From the NCBI RefSeq assembly GCF_017599305.1, contig NZ_JAGFWR010000030.1, positions 1-64,000 on the forward strand: 64,000 nucleotides of DNA. Direction: 5' to 3'. A program made the translations under genes and the position numbers. Under the pieces are notes generated by a model. The model was not told the origin of the DNA. It ran no database searches and saw nothing but the letters and a program-made list of their open reading frames with translations. The first letter of the stretch is position 1, and the number at the start of each line of letters is the position of its first letter. Source of the DNA: Micromonospora antibiotica. Its GTDB lineage: Bacteria > Actinomycetota > Actinomycetes > Mycobacteriales > Micromonosporaceae. This document shows, piece by piece, positions 1-7,722 of this stretch.

Positions 1-127
1 TCGAAATATCATTCCCCAACTGCGCCGTCTCCGAGGTGAACCTGTCCCCCGTCAACTGCATCCCATCACCCGAGTCACCCGCAAACCGGATCACCACCCG
101 GTCCAACTGACGGATCTGCTTGGTCAC
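1..127 (-). CDS. korA: 2-oxoacid:ferredoxin oxidoreductase alpha subunit, 5' end only (truncated by window edge)
   Basis: Read on the minus strand from GTG at 127, the frame is open to the window edge and encodes 42 residues. They contain IRFAGDSGDGMQLTGDRF followed by TSETAQLGNDIS, the N-terminal hallmark of KorA-type alpha subunits, which with KorB oxidise 2-oxoglutarate (or another 2-oxoacid) to the acyl-CoA and reduce ferredoxin. A GAGGTG ribosome site lies about 7 nt before the GTG. The rest of the gene and any korB lie outside the window. As I recall, in Streptomyces kor genes sit beside a second set of nuo genes, which fits the lone nuoA 1.8 kb away. Family assignment is firm; exact substrate is inferred. 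Confidence 0.85.
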   Translation of the reverse strand, partial: MTKQIRQLDRVVIRFAGDSGDGMQLTGDRFTSETAQLGNDIS

Positions 128-413
128 GCCTGCACCTCGCTTCGCTCGGCCCCGCCGCGCGCGCGGCTGCACATGATGGTGACCCCGCCTTGCCCGGCCA
201 CGCGACCTCCCTGATGCGCCGCTGCGCGGTCCGCCCGTGGGCGGGCCCCGGCCCGCTGTCGTCTCTCGCTCCGAGCCTACGTCCCGGGCTTAGGGTCTCC
301 TTGGTGGAGGTCCGACACCTGGGAAACTGGTCGAGGACATCTGGGAGACTATGCGGTGATTTGCGATGGCCGCCGTAATTGAGATCACCGCCCCACTCGT
401 GGCGACCCGCCGG
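128..413. other. intergenic region upstream of korA
   Basis: No convincing gene on either strand. Short open frames here lack a ribosome site and codon bias. On the minus strand a TAGGCT hexamer (274-279) could be a -10 for korA with a long leader, but no matching -35 is visible. Confidence 0.5.
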
Positions 414-1829
414 TCAGCCGGAGCGCTCCGTCGCCGACGGCTCCGTCGCCCGCCCGGCCGTCCACCGTCGTAGCGAGCCGGTGGCCAGCCCGAGCGCCAG
501 CGCAACCAGCAGGACGGAGGCCACGATCAACCCGAGCGCGGTCCGCTGGGCGGAGGACATCGCGCTGACGTCCACCGACCCGCCCTGCGCCGCGATCAAC
601 CCCTGCGAACCGGTCGGCGCGGGAGCACCCACCGGCGAGGTGGCCAGCGCGGCGGCGGCGGTGATCCGGAAGCTCATCTGGACCTGCCGGGTCGGTCCCT
701 GCTCCGGGTCCAGCCAGCCGATCACCGCCCCGGCCAGGGGGGCGTCGCGCTGGGCGTCCGGGGTGGCGGCGACCGTGAACCGGAGCGTCCGGGTCTGCCC
801 CGCCGGCACGACGTCCAGGTCGCAGCGGGTCCGCGTCGGCGACATCGACGCACAGCCGGCCGGCGGGCTCAGCACGCTGACCCCGGCCGGCAACAGCACG
901 TCGACCCGTCCGGCGGCGTCCACCCTGCCGGTGTTGCCCAGGTGGGCCGCCAGCGCGGTGGGGCCGCCGCCGATGTCGAAGACCACCTCCTCGGCGTCCA
1001 GCAGTATCCCGGGCATCGGCGGGCCGGGCGGGAAGAGGACCGCGAAGCCCTCGTGGTCCTGCGTGGTGTCACCGGCGTCCGGCCCGGTCGCGGTGACCCG
1101 TACCGTGCCGCTGAGGGGCATCTGCCGCCAGGCGTTGCCGCTGACCCGGACCTGGATCAGGCTGCTGAACCGGTCGCCGGGCGCGGTGGTCCACTCGCCG
1201 CACTGCCAGCCGCCGTCACCGGCCGCCGCGCAACCCGGCGTCCCGGCGTCGGTGAGCCCGGCCGGCAGCGTGTAGGCCAGCCGCAGCCGCTCCGGCACGA
1301 CGCCGGTGTTGGTGACCGTCACCTGCAGGGTGGCGACCGTGCTCCGGGCACTCCAGTACCGGTCGTCGAGGGTGATGTCCCCGGTGGTGACCTGGACCCC
1401 GATCCGACCGCCACCCGGCTGGGCGGGGTTCGGCCCGGAGGGTCGCGCGGACCGGGTGGGCAGCGGCGGCCTCGGGGTGGGCGTGGTGCTCGGCGTGCCG
1501 GCGGCCGTCGGCACCGGCGCCGACGTCGTGCCGGTCGGCTCGGGTGCGCCGGTCGGAGTCGGGCCCGGCGGCAGCGTCGGCGGCGCGTCGGTCGTGGCCG
1601 GTCCGGTCGCCGACGGCTCGACCGGGGGCGTCGGGTCGTCCGTCGGGTCACCGCCGGGGAGCCAGTCGTCGGTCGGGTCGACGGCCACCCGCGTCACGGT
1701 GGGGGTCGCCGCCAGGCCCGGCGTCACCCCGAGGGCGACCGCCAGCCCCGCCGCCAACACCGCTCCGACCAGAGCGGGGGTACGCCGGGCGAGGGACCGC
1801 CGAACGGTACGCGCGTCCACGCGGGACAA
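414..1829 (-). CDS. secreted, cell-surface protein with Thr/Pro-rich stalk and C-terminal membrane anchor
   Basis: A 471-residue protein if started at TTG 1829, which has GGAGG (1835-1839) 5 nt upstream. The longer frame back to 1973 would run through the nuoA promoter and is not favoured. Residues about 18-42 form a signal peptide or membrane segment ending in an Ala-rich cleavage-like site, 55-140 are a Thr/Pro/Asp-rich low-complexity stalk, and the middle has two beta-rich repeats with paired cysteines that resemble DUF11/CARDB-type surface modules. About 430-452 is a hydrophobic helix followed by an Arg-containing tail, so the protein is probably anchored with its bulk outside. No enzyme motif is seen. 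It is divergent from nuoA. Function unknown; surface location is inference from topology. Confidence 0.75.
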   Translation of the reverse strand: MSRVDARTVRRSLARRTPALVGAVLAAGLAVALGVTPGLAATPTVTRVAVDPTDDWLPGGDPTDDPTPPVEPSATGPATTDAPPTLPPGPTPTGAPEPTGTTSAPVPTAAGTPSTTPTPRPPLPTRSARPSGPNPAQPGGGRIGVQVTTGDITLDDRYWSARSTVATLQVTVTNTGVVPERLRLAYTLPAGLTDAGTPGCAAAGDGGWQCGEWTTAPGDRFSSLIQVRVSGNAWRQMPLSGTVRVTATGPDAGDTTQDHEGFAVLFPPGPPMPGILLDAEEVVFDIGGGPTALAAHLGNTGRVDAAGRVDVLLPAGVSVLSPPAGCASMSPTRTRCDLDVVPAGQTRTLRFTVAATPDAQRDAPLAGAVIGWLDPEQGPTRQVQMSFRITAAAALATSPVGAPAPTGSQGLIAAQGGSVDVSAMSSAQRTALGLIVASVLLVALALGLATGSLRRWTAGRATEPSATERSG

Positions 1830-1960
1830 TCTGACCTCCGTGACCCTGGGTGAGAGTTCATTATTCGGTAACAGTTGCGGCGGGGCACTAGTACCGGCGG
1901 AAAATAATCGGTGACGGGTCCCGGAGCCGCTCGCGTCGTCCCGGCCGGCCCGACGCCCGG

Positions 1961-1966
1961 TAGGCT
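1961..1966 (+). promoter_or_regulatory. -10-like hexamer of nuoA (leaderless type)
   Basis: TAGGCT lies 8 nt before the nuoA GTG, so transcription would begin at or next to the start codon. The same arrangement recurs at many genes in this window. No clear -35 is seen. Confidence 0.5.
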
Positions 1967-1974
1967 CAGTCACC

Positions 1975-2352
1975 GTGACCGGTTACCTGGGCTCGTACGC
2001 GACGCTCGGGCTGCTGCTGCTCGCTGCCGTCCTCTTCTTCGTTACGGCGTTCTCCGCCAACCGGGTGTTACGTCCCGCCCGCCCGGCCGACCCGGCCGGT
2101 AAGCGGGCCGGCTACGAGTGCGGCCTCGACCCGGTCGGTGGCGACTGGGCGCAGATGCAGATCCGCTACTACGTGTACGCGTACCTTTACGTGCTCTTCG
2201 CCGTCGAGGCGGTCTTCCTCTTCCCCTGGGCGATGGTCTTCGACCGGCCCGGCTTCGGTGCGGTGACGGTCGCCGAGATGGGTGTCTTCGTCGCCGTGGT
2301 GGCGCTCGGCATCCTCTATGCCTGGCGCAAGCGCATCCTGCACTGGACCTGA
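1975..2352 (+). CDS. nuoA: NADH-quinone oxidoreductase subunit A (complex I), orphan copy
   Basis: 125 residues, the usual NuoA length, with three membrane helices (about 7-29, 62-82, 92-112). The conserved loop GYECGLDPVG (residues 46-55) between helices 1 and 2 is the family signature; its cysteine is the one that reports active/deactive states in complex I. NuoA is a small membrane subunit beside the quinone site. No other nuo gene follows: the next gene is folP2 on the opposite strand. With the nearby korA this looks like one end of a second, dispersed complex I locus that could accept electrons from ferredoxin rather than NADH (inference). There is no Shine-Dalgarno sequence; a leaderless transcript is likely. 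Confidence 0.93.
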   Translation: MTGYLGSYATLGLLLLAAVLFFVTAFSANRVLRPARPADPAGKRAGYECGLDPVGGDWAQMQIRYYVYAYLYVLFAVEAVFLFPWAMVFDRPGFGAVTVAEMGVFVAVVALGILYAWRKRILHWT

Positions 2353-2460
2353 CCGCCCCTCGCCGCCCGGCCGGCGGAGGCGGGGGTCAGCGGGGACGGG
2401 GGTCAGCGGGGGCGGGGCGGCGACCGGAGGCCGGCCCGGCCACGGCGACGTCACGGGCGC

Positions 2461-3330
2461 TCAGGCCAGGCCACGGCGGGTGACGGCGGGCGGCCGGTCG
2501 CCCCGGATCGAGGCGACCATGTCGAGCACCCGCCGGGTGGGCAGCACCTGATGGGCGCGGAACACCCGGGCGCCGAGCCAGGCCGACACCGCCGTCGCCG
2601 CCAGGGTGCCCTCCAACCGCTGCGCCACCGGCAGGTCGAGGGTCTCGCCGATGAAGTCCTTGTTCGACAACGCCACCAGCAGCGGCCAGCCGGTGTCGGA
2701 CAGCTCGCCCAACCGCCGGGTGATCTCCAACGAGTGCCTGGTGTTCTTGCCGAAGTCGTGCGCCGGGTCGATCAGGATGCCGTCGGGGCGTACCCCCAGG
2801 GACACCGCGCGTTCGGCGAGCCCGGTCACCGTCGTGACCACGTCGGCGACCACGTCGGTGAAGGCGGCCCGGTGCGGCCGGGTCCGCGGGGCCAACCCGC
2901 CGGCGTGCGAGCAGACCAGGCCGACACCGGTCTCGGCGGCCACCCGGGCGAGCGCCGGATCGGCCCCGGACCAGGTGTCGTTGAGCAGGTCCGCGCCGGC
3001 CGCCACCGCCTCGACCGCCACCTCGGCCCGCCAGGTGTCGATCGAGATGACCACCTCGGGGAACGCGGCCCGCACGGCGGCGATGGTGTCCACCGTCCGG
3101 CGGATCTCCTCGGCCACGTCGACCTCGTCGCCCGGCCCGGCCTTCACCCCGCCGATGTCGATGATCTCCGCGCCCTCGGTGACCGCCCGCTGCACCGCGC
3201 GCAGGGCGCTGTCCTGCGCGAAGGTGGCACCCCGGTCGAAGAAGGAATCCGGCGTTCGATTGACGATCGCCATCACCACCGGCTCACCCGGGGCGAAGGT
3301 CCGCCCCCCGAGCCGCAGCGCCCCGGACAA
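2461..3330 (-). CDS. folP2: FolP2-type dihydropteroate synthase homologue
   Basis: 289 residues with a pterin-binding TIM-barrel. The N-terminal motif AIVNRTPDSFFDRG (21-34) is typical of the FolP2 group; FolP1 enzymes usually have NVTPDSFSDGG-like sequence. DIGG (about 58), SIDTW (about 95), NDTW (about 116), IDPAHDFGKN (about 187) and SNKDFIGE (about 220) supply pterin and phosphate contacts. TTG 3330 is chosen because GGGAGG stands 5 nt upstream. As I recall, mycobacterial FolP2 lacks measurable dihydropteroate synthase activity, so a role in folate synthesis should not be assumed. In mycobacteria folP2 is followed by gpgS, the DivIVA-domain gene and tag; here gpgS is absent and folP2 is divergent from the DivIVA gene. 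Confidence 0.88.
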   Translation of the reverse strand: MSGALRLGGRTFAPGEPVVMAIVNRTPDSFFDRGATFAQDSALRAVQRAVTEGAEIIDIGGVKAGPGDEVDVAEEIRRTVDTIAAVRAAFPEVVISIDTWRAEVAVEAVAAGADLLNDTWSGADPALARVAAETGVGLVCSHAGGLAPRTRPHRAAFTDVVADVVTTVTGLAERAVSLGVRPDGILIDPAHDFGKNTRHSLEITRRLGELSDTGWPLLVALSNKDFIGETLDLPVAQRLEGTLAATAVSAWLGARVFRAHQVLPTRRVLDMVASIRGDRPPAVTRRGLA

Positions 3331-3520
3331 TTCAGCCTCCCGCAGGTCACCGGCCGGACGACCCGGCCGGTGCCGACGCTAGCCGGTCGCCCGCCCCCGC
3401 CCTCGGGCCGGTTCGGCACCCGGTACCCGCACCGCTGCGGGCCGGGTACCGCCAGAAGATCGGTGACGATGATGGTGGTTGGGGTCGCTCCGGAGGGTGT
3501 CGCCGTGCCACGATCTCCTC

Positions 3521-4144
3521 ATGGGTCAGACTCTGCTCATTCTGGTCGTCGCGTTGACCGTGGCGGCGGTCGTGTTCGGCGTGACGGTGCTGATCTCGGG
3601 TCGGGACGGGCTCGCCCCCGCCGAACCCGACGGCAGAGCCGTCCCGCTGCCCGGCGGCCGGCCCCTGCGGGAGTCGGACGTCGGCGCGCTGCGCTTCGAC
3701 ACCGCCCTGCGCGGCTACCGGATGGACCAGGTCGACCAGGCGATGCGCCGGGCCGGCTACGACATCGGTTACAAGACCGAGCTGATCGGGGTGTTGGAGG
3801 CCGAGATCACCGCGCTGCGGGAGGGCCGTACCGACGACGCCGACGTGCTGCGCCGTACCCGGGAGGAGGCCGTGGGCACCCCGCCCGACGGCCCCCCGGC
3901 GACGCCCGCCGCCGAGGCACCGGGCGCGGAGGACGGCCCGACCGTCGAGGTCGGGCCTGCGGACCCGGTCCCCGCGCCGACGACCTCCGGGGCCGGGGCG
4001 ACCGGCGACCGCACCGACACCGACCACGCGGATGACCGCACCGACACCGACCAGGCCAATACCGACAAGCCCGGGACCGACCGGGCCGAGGGGATCGCCG
4101 CGGACCGCCCCGGCGGTGCGGTGGTCCGGTCGGAGCCGGTGTGA
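3521..4144 (+). CDS. membrane-anchored DivIVA-domain protein
   Basis: 207 residues. An N-terminal membrane helix (3-24) is followed by a short DivIVA-like segment (about 50-100) containing LRFDTALRGYRMDQVDQAM, the motif shared by the small actinobacterial DivIVA-domain family (Rv1209-like). The remainder is a disordered acidic Asp/Thr/Pro-rich tail with repeated TDTD units (about 160-185). DivIVA-like segments bind curved membrane or polar partners; this one probably tethers something at the inner membrane (inference). ATG 3521 is chosen because it places the helix at the N-terminus, although no strong ribosome site precedes it. The stop overlaps the next GTG (GTGA), so it is translationally coupled to the SRPBCC gene. 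Confidence 0.82.
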   Translation: MGQTLLILVVALTVAAVVFGVTVLISGRDGLAPAEPDGRAVPLPGGRPLRESDVGALRFDTALRGYRMDQVDQAMRRAGYDIGYKTELIGVLEAEITALREGRTDDADVLRRTREEAVGTPPDGPPATPAAEAPGAEDGPTVEVGPADPVPAPTTSGAGATGDRTDTDHADDRTDTDQANTDKPGTDRAEGIAADRPGGAVVRSEPV

Positions 4145-4662
4145 CCGGACCCGGCCCGGCCGGTGGTGGGGTGGCCGACGAGGCCGCCCAGCCCGGCGCG
4201 GGCGAGTTCACCGCCACGGTGATCGTCAAGGCTCCCGCCGCGCGGGTCTTCGCCGCGCTGACCGACTGGGAGGGGCAGTCCGACTGGATCCCGTTGACCC
4301 GGGTGCGGGTGGTCGAGGGCGACGGCGGGGAGGGCAGCCTCATCGAGGCGGTCACCGCGCTCGGCCCGGCCGTGCTACGCGACGAGATGCGGGTGGTCCG
4401 GGTCGACGCCCCGTACGAGGTGGGTGTGGTGCACTGCGGCAGGCTGCTGCGTGGCCCCGGCGTGCTGCGCTGCACCCCGCTGGCCGACGACCGTACGCAG
4501 GTGGTCTGGCACGAGTGGTTCCACCTACCCGGCGGGTCGGCCGGGCGGGTCGCCTGGCCGCTGCTCTGGCCCGGTTCCAAGGCCAGCCTGACGCTGGCGC
4601 TGAAGCGTTTCGCCCGCCTGGTCGAGGCCGGCCGTCTGCCCCGCCCACCCACCGGCCGCTGA
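4141..4662 (+). CDS. SRPBCC (polyketide cyclase/START-like) family protein
   Basis: 173 residues. After a Gly/Ala-rich leader, residues 20-165 have the helix-grip layout of SRPBCC proteins: TATVIVKAPAARVFAALTDW opens the first strand and helix, a WHEWFHLPGG-type strand follows, and a long C-terminal helix (about 135-160) closes the cavity. Such proteins bind hydrophobic ligands or act as cyclases; no catalytic residues can be named. The GTG start overlaps the preceding stop by four bases, so it forms an operon with the DivIVA-domain gene. Ligand unknown. Confidence 0.8.
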   Translation: MTGPGPAGGGVADEAAQPGAGEFTATVIVKAPAARVFAALTDWEGQSDWIPLTRVRVVEGDGGEGSLIEAVTALGPAVLRDEMRVVRVDAPYEVGVVHCGRLLRGPGVLRCTPLADDRTQVVWHEWFHLPGGSAGRVAWPLLWPGSKASLTLALKRFARLVEAGRLPRPPTGR

Positions 4663-4813
4663 GCCGCCCGTTTCCCGCTGGGCCGCCCGGTCCGTGCCGA
4701 GCCGCCCGGTCCGCGCGGGGCCGTCCCGGCGGCGGCCCGGGCCGAGTCGTCCCCACGAACCGGCCGGGCCCTCGGACACCGGCCACCCGGCGACGGGTGT
4801 CGGCCCCCTGGCC

Positions 4814-4819
4814 TAGCGT
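4814..4819 (+). promoter_or_regulatory. -10-like hexamer of tag
   Basis: TAGCGT stands 7 nt before the GTG at 4827, giving a leaderless-type promoter in the 164-nt gap after the SRPBCC gene. Confidence 0.45.
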
Positions 4820-4826
4820 GTACCGG

Positions 4827-5423
4827 GTGACTGACCTGGTGACCGGCCCCGACGGCCTGCCCCGCTGCGCCTGGGGGGCGAGCACCCCGGACTACGCGTT
4901 CTACCACGACACCGAGTGGGGTCGTCCGGTGCGGGGCGACGACGCCCTCTACGAGCGACTCACCCTGGAGGCGTTCCAGTCCGGGCTGTCCTGGCTGACG
5001 ATCCTGCGCAAACGCCCCGCGTTCCGGCTCGCCTTCGCCGACTTCCGGATCGAGCGGGTCGCCACCTACGGCGACGCGGACGTGACCCGGCTGCTCGGCG
5101 ACGCGGGCATCGTCCGCAACCGTGCCAAGATCGAAGCGGCGATCGTCAACGCCCGCGCCGCACTGGCCCTGCCCGAGGGGCTCTCCGCGCTGCTCTGGTC
5201 GCACGCGCCGCCGCCCCGGCCGGCCCGGCCCGGGTCGTTCGCCGAGGTGCCGGCGACCACCCCGGAGTCCGTCGCGCTGGCCAAGGCGCTCAAGAAGCGG
5301 GGCTTCCGCTTCGTCGGCCCCACCACGGCGTACGCGCTGATGCAGGCCACCGGCATGGTCGACGACCATCTCGCGGGCTGCCACGCCGGCACCGTCTCCT
5401 CCCGTGATGGGATGGCTCCATGA
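4827..5423 (+). CDS. tag: DNA-3-methyladenine glycosylase I
   Basis: 198 residues. Tag removes 3-methyladenine from alkylated DNA at the first step of base excision repair. The zinc knot is intact: Cys14 and His27 (YHDTEWG) with His181 and Cys185 (DDHLAGC), the same spacing as Cys4/His17/His175/Cys179 of the E. coli enzyme. LTLEAFQSGLSWLTILRKR (about 46-64) and GFRFVGPTTAYALMQATG (about 157-175) are core family blocks. GTG 4827 is preferred; an in-frame GTG at 4818 lies inside the -10-like hexamer. The stop overlaps the ATG of the next gene (ATGA). The position matches tagA in the mycobacterial folP2 block. Confidence 0.95.
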   Translation: MTDLVTGPDGLPRCAWGASTPDYAFYHDTEWGRPVRGDDALYERLTLEAFQSGLSWLTILRKRPAFRLAFADFRIERVATYGDADVTRLLGDAGIVRNRAKIEAAIVNARAALALPEGLSALLWSHAPPPRPARPGSFAEVPATTPESVALAKALKKRGFRFVGPTTAYALMQATGMVDDHLAGCHAGTVSSRDGMAP

Positions 5424-6004
5424 CCGTGACCGACCACCGCAGCACCGGCCCGACCGACGTCGACGGCGGGTCGGGCGGCGACGCCTGGGCGGTGCTGCTC
5501 CCGGCCGGGCGGTACGACGCCGAACGCCTCGTCCACCACGACACCCTGGAGCTGACCGTCCCGCCCGGTGTGCCCGCCCCCCGCCCCGGCGACCCGGTGG
5601 CGGTGCTGGCCGACGAGCCGTCCCGGCTGGTGGCGCTGGGCCGGGTGGCCCGCCTCGACGGGGGGACGCTGCTGGTGACCTACACCCGGCGGTCGTTCGA
5701 CGCGCCGGTGCCGACCGGGCAGGTGAGCGTCGCCGGGCCGGTCACCCCGCTCGCCCCGGGCACCTACCGTGAGCTGGCCGACCGGCTCGGCCCGCCGCCG
5801 CCCCGCCGGACCTGGCTGGTCAGCCTCGACCTGCCGATCGAGGCCGAGTCGCCGGCCGAGGCGGTCCGGCTCTTCTGGTCGTACGTGCGGGAGCTGGGTC
5901 CGGCGGAGCTGCCCGCGTTCGTCTCGCCCAGCGGCGACGAGTTGGCCATGCAGGCGTTCGTGCTGGGCGTCGAGGCCAACCAGGACCCGGAGGAGGACGA
6001 CTAG
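5420..6004 (+). CDS. conserved hypothetical protein coupled to tag
   Basis: 194 residues with no recognised catalytic motif. The N-terminal half (about 20-110) looks like a beta-rich domain: VLLPAGRYDAERLVHHDTLE, then PRPGDPVAVLADEPSRLVALGRV, a pattern of EVE/PUA-like or small-barrel proteins. The C-terminal half (about 130-185) is an alpha/beta segment with LFWSYVRELGPAELPAFV. The ATG overlaps the tag stop (ATGA), so it is probably co-translated with the glycosylase and may be linked to nucleic-acid repair (inference from position only). I do not recognise the family with certainty. Confidence 0.75.
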   Translation: MTVTDHRSTGPTDVDGGSGGDAWAVLLPAGRYDAERLVHHDTLELTVPPGVPAPRPGDPVAVLADEPSRLVALGRVARLDGGTLLVTYTRRSFDAPVPTGQVSVAGPVTPLAPGTYRELADRLGPPPPRRTWLVSLDLPIEAESPAEAVRLFWSYVRELGPAELPAFVSPSGDELAMQAFVLGVEANQDPEEDD

Positions 6005-6069
6005 CCACCCGCCGACCGGGTATGGGCGCTCGGGTGCCGGCAGCCGGTCGGCGGGGTGAGGGAGAGCCG

Positions 6070-6822
6070 ATGCGGTTCCAGGACAAGGTCGCGTTCGTCA
6101 CCGGTGGTGCCTCGGGGCTCGGCGAGGCCACCGCCCGTCGGTTCGCCGCCGAGGGGGCCCGGCTGGTGATCGCCGACATCAACGCCGAGGGTGCCCAGCG
6201 GGTGGCCGCCGAGCTGCCCGACGCGCTCGCGGTGACCGTCGACACCGGTGACGCCGACGCGGTGGAGCAGGGTATCGCCGACACGGTGCGGCGTTACGGC
6301 CGGCTCGACGTCATCTTCAACAACGCCGGCATCGACGGCCGGCAGCAGCCCCTGCACGAGATGGACGTGGACAACTGGCAGAAGGTCCGGCGGATCAACG
6401 GTGACGGCGTGTTCCACGTGCTCAAGTACGGCATCGAGGCGATGCTGCGGGGTGGTGGGGGTGCGATCGTCAACACCTCGTCCACGACCGGCCTGGCGGC
6501 GCAGGAGAACATCTCCCCGTACACCTTCACCAAGGCCGGCATCGTGGGGCTGACCCGGTCGGCGGCGGTGGAGTACGCGGCCCGCAACATCCGGGTCAAC
6601 GCGGTCGCTCCCACGGTGGTGATGACCCCGCTGGTGCAGCACTTCATCGACAGCGCCCCCGACCCGGCGCAGATGCGGGCCCGGATGGAGTCGTTCAACC
6701 CGAAGCCGGGCATTCCCACCCCGGACGACGTGGCCGGTGTGGTGCTCTTCCTCTGCTCCGACGACGCCACCTGGATCACCGGCCACACCGTCCCCATCGA
6801 CGGCGGTTACGTGGCCCGGTGA
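6070..6822 (+). CDS. short-chain dehydrogenase/reductase (classical SDR)
   Basis: 250 residues. The Rossmann nucleotide loop TGGASGLGEA (11-20), the NNAG motif (about 83-86), a catalytic serine in NTSSTTG and the YTFTK motif (about 151-155) complete a classical SDR active site. The C-terminal block ITGHTVPIDGGYVAR is typical. An Asp at the end of strand 2 (VIADIN) suggests NAD(H). ATG 6070 follows GGAGAG; the 16 residues upstream lack family similarity. Substrate unknown. It converges on the enoyl-CoA hydratase gene across a perfect 18-bp hairpin. Confidence 0.9.
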   Translation: MRFQDKVAFVTGGASGLGEATARRFAAEGARLVIADINAEGAQRVAAELPDALAVTVDTGDADAVEQGIADTVRRYGRLDVIFNNAGIDGRQQPLHEMDVDNWQKVRRINGDGVFHVLKYGIEAMLRGGGGAIVNTSSTTGLAAQENISPYTFTKAGIVGLTRSAAVEYAARNIRVNAVAPTVVMTPLVQHFIDSAPDPAQMRARMESFNPKPGIPTPDDVAGVVLFLCSDDATWITGHTVPIDGGYVAR

Positions 6823-6869
6823 CGGCCGGCCGGATGTCGTCCGGGATCCGCGTCACCGCCACGGCGTGG

Positions 6870-6918
6870 CCGGCACGGTGTCCCGGGTCGGTCCACCCGG
6901 CCCGGGACACCGTGCCGG
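6870..6918. terminator. bidirectional hairpin between SDR and enoyl-CoA hydratase genes
   Basis: A perfect 18-bp inverted repeat: left arm 6870-6887, right arm 6901-6918, 13-nt loop. It lies between two convergent genes. There is no U-tract, as is common in high-GC actinobacteria. Confidence 0.75.
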
Positions 6919-6926
6919 TCCGACGC

Positions 6927-7718
6927 TCAGTTGCCCTGGAAGACGGGCTTCTGCTTGTTGACGAAGGCGGTGGTGGCGGCCCGGTGGTCGGCGGTGGCCC
7001 CGCAGATCGACTGGGCCTGCGCCTCGGCGGAGAGGGCGTCGGCGAGGGTGCCGGCGTCGGCGATGGACAGCTGCCGCTTGATCGCCCCGTACGCGACGGT
7101 CGGGCCGGCGGCGAGCCGGGCGGCCAGCTCGTGTGCGGTGGGCAGCACCTGCTCGTCGTCGTCGACCAGCCGGGTGAGCAGACCCAACCGGGTCGCCTCG
7201 GCGGCGTCCACCGGCTCGGCGAGCATCAGCAGCTCGACGGCCTTGGCGTGGCCGACCAGCCGGGGCAGCGTCCAGGACGCCCCGGTGTCGGCGGCGAGGC
7301 CCACCCCGGCGAACGCCATCAGGAACTTCGTCTTCGGCCCGCCGATGCGGAAGTCGGCCAGGAACGCCAGCGAGGCGCCCGCCCCGGCGGCCATCCCCCG
7401 GACGGCGGCGACCACCGGTTTGGGCAGGTTGGCCAGCCGGGCGGCGATCGGGTTGTAGTGCGCCCGGACGGTGTCCAGCGGGTCCCGGCCCGGCGACTCC
7501 AGGACCTGGACGTGCTCGCGCAGGTCCTGCCCGGCGCTGAACGAACCGCCCGCCCCGGCCAGCACCACCGCCCGGCAGGACCGGTCGGTCTCCAACGCGG
7601 CCAGGGCGTCCCGCAGGGCCTCCTTGAGCGCCACGTCGAGCGCGTTCATCGCGGTGGGGCGGTTCATGGTCAGGGTGACCACGCCATCGGTGCGGTCGAC
7701 GAGCAGCGGCTCGGTCAC
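6927..7718 (-). CDS. enoyl-CoA hydratase/isomerase family protein (PaaG-like)
   Basis: 263 residues, a typical crotonase fold. The oxyanion-hole segments SFSAGQDLREH (about 60-70) and RGMAAGAGASLAFLADF (about 108-124) are intact. An acidic residue in LAADTGASWTLPRLVG sits where PaaG-type isomerases have their catalytic Asp, and the usual Glu-Glu pair of classical hydratases is not obvious. It acts on a CoA thioester; hydratase and isomerase cannot be separated by eye. It begins 5 nt after the PaaX-family regulator and is presumably co-transcribed with it. No other phenylacetate gene is present, so a full phenylacetate pathway is not implied. Confidence 0.88.
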   Translation of the reverse strand: MTEPLLVDRTDGVVTLTMNRPTAMNALDVALKEALRDALAALETDRSCRAVVLAGAGGSFSAGQDLREHVQVLESPGRDPLDTVRAHYNPIAARLANLPKPVVAAVRGMAAGAGASLAFLADFRIGGPKTKFLMAFAGVGLAADTGASWTLPRLVGHAKAVELLMLAEPVDAAEATRLGLLTRLVDDDEQVLPTAHELAARLAAGPTVAYGAIKRQLSIADAGTLADALSAEAQAQSICGATADHRAATTAFVNKQKPVFQGN

Positions 7719-7722
7719 GTCT

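Noticed and set aside
190-505. Short open frames on both strands in the first 500 bases
   Set aside because: No ribosome site, no similarity, and overlap with the korA leader or the surface-protein gene.
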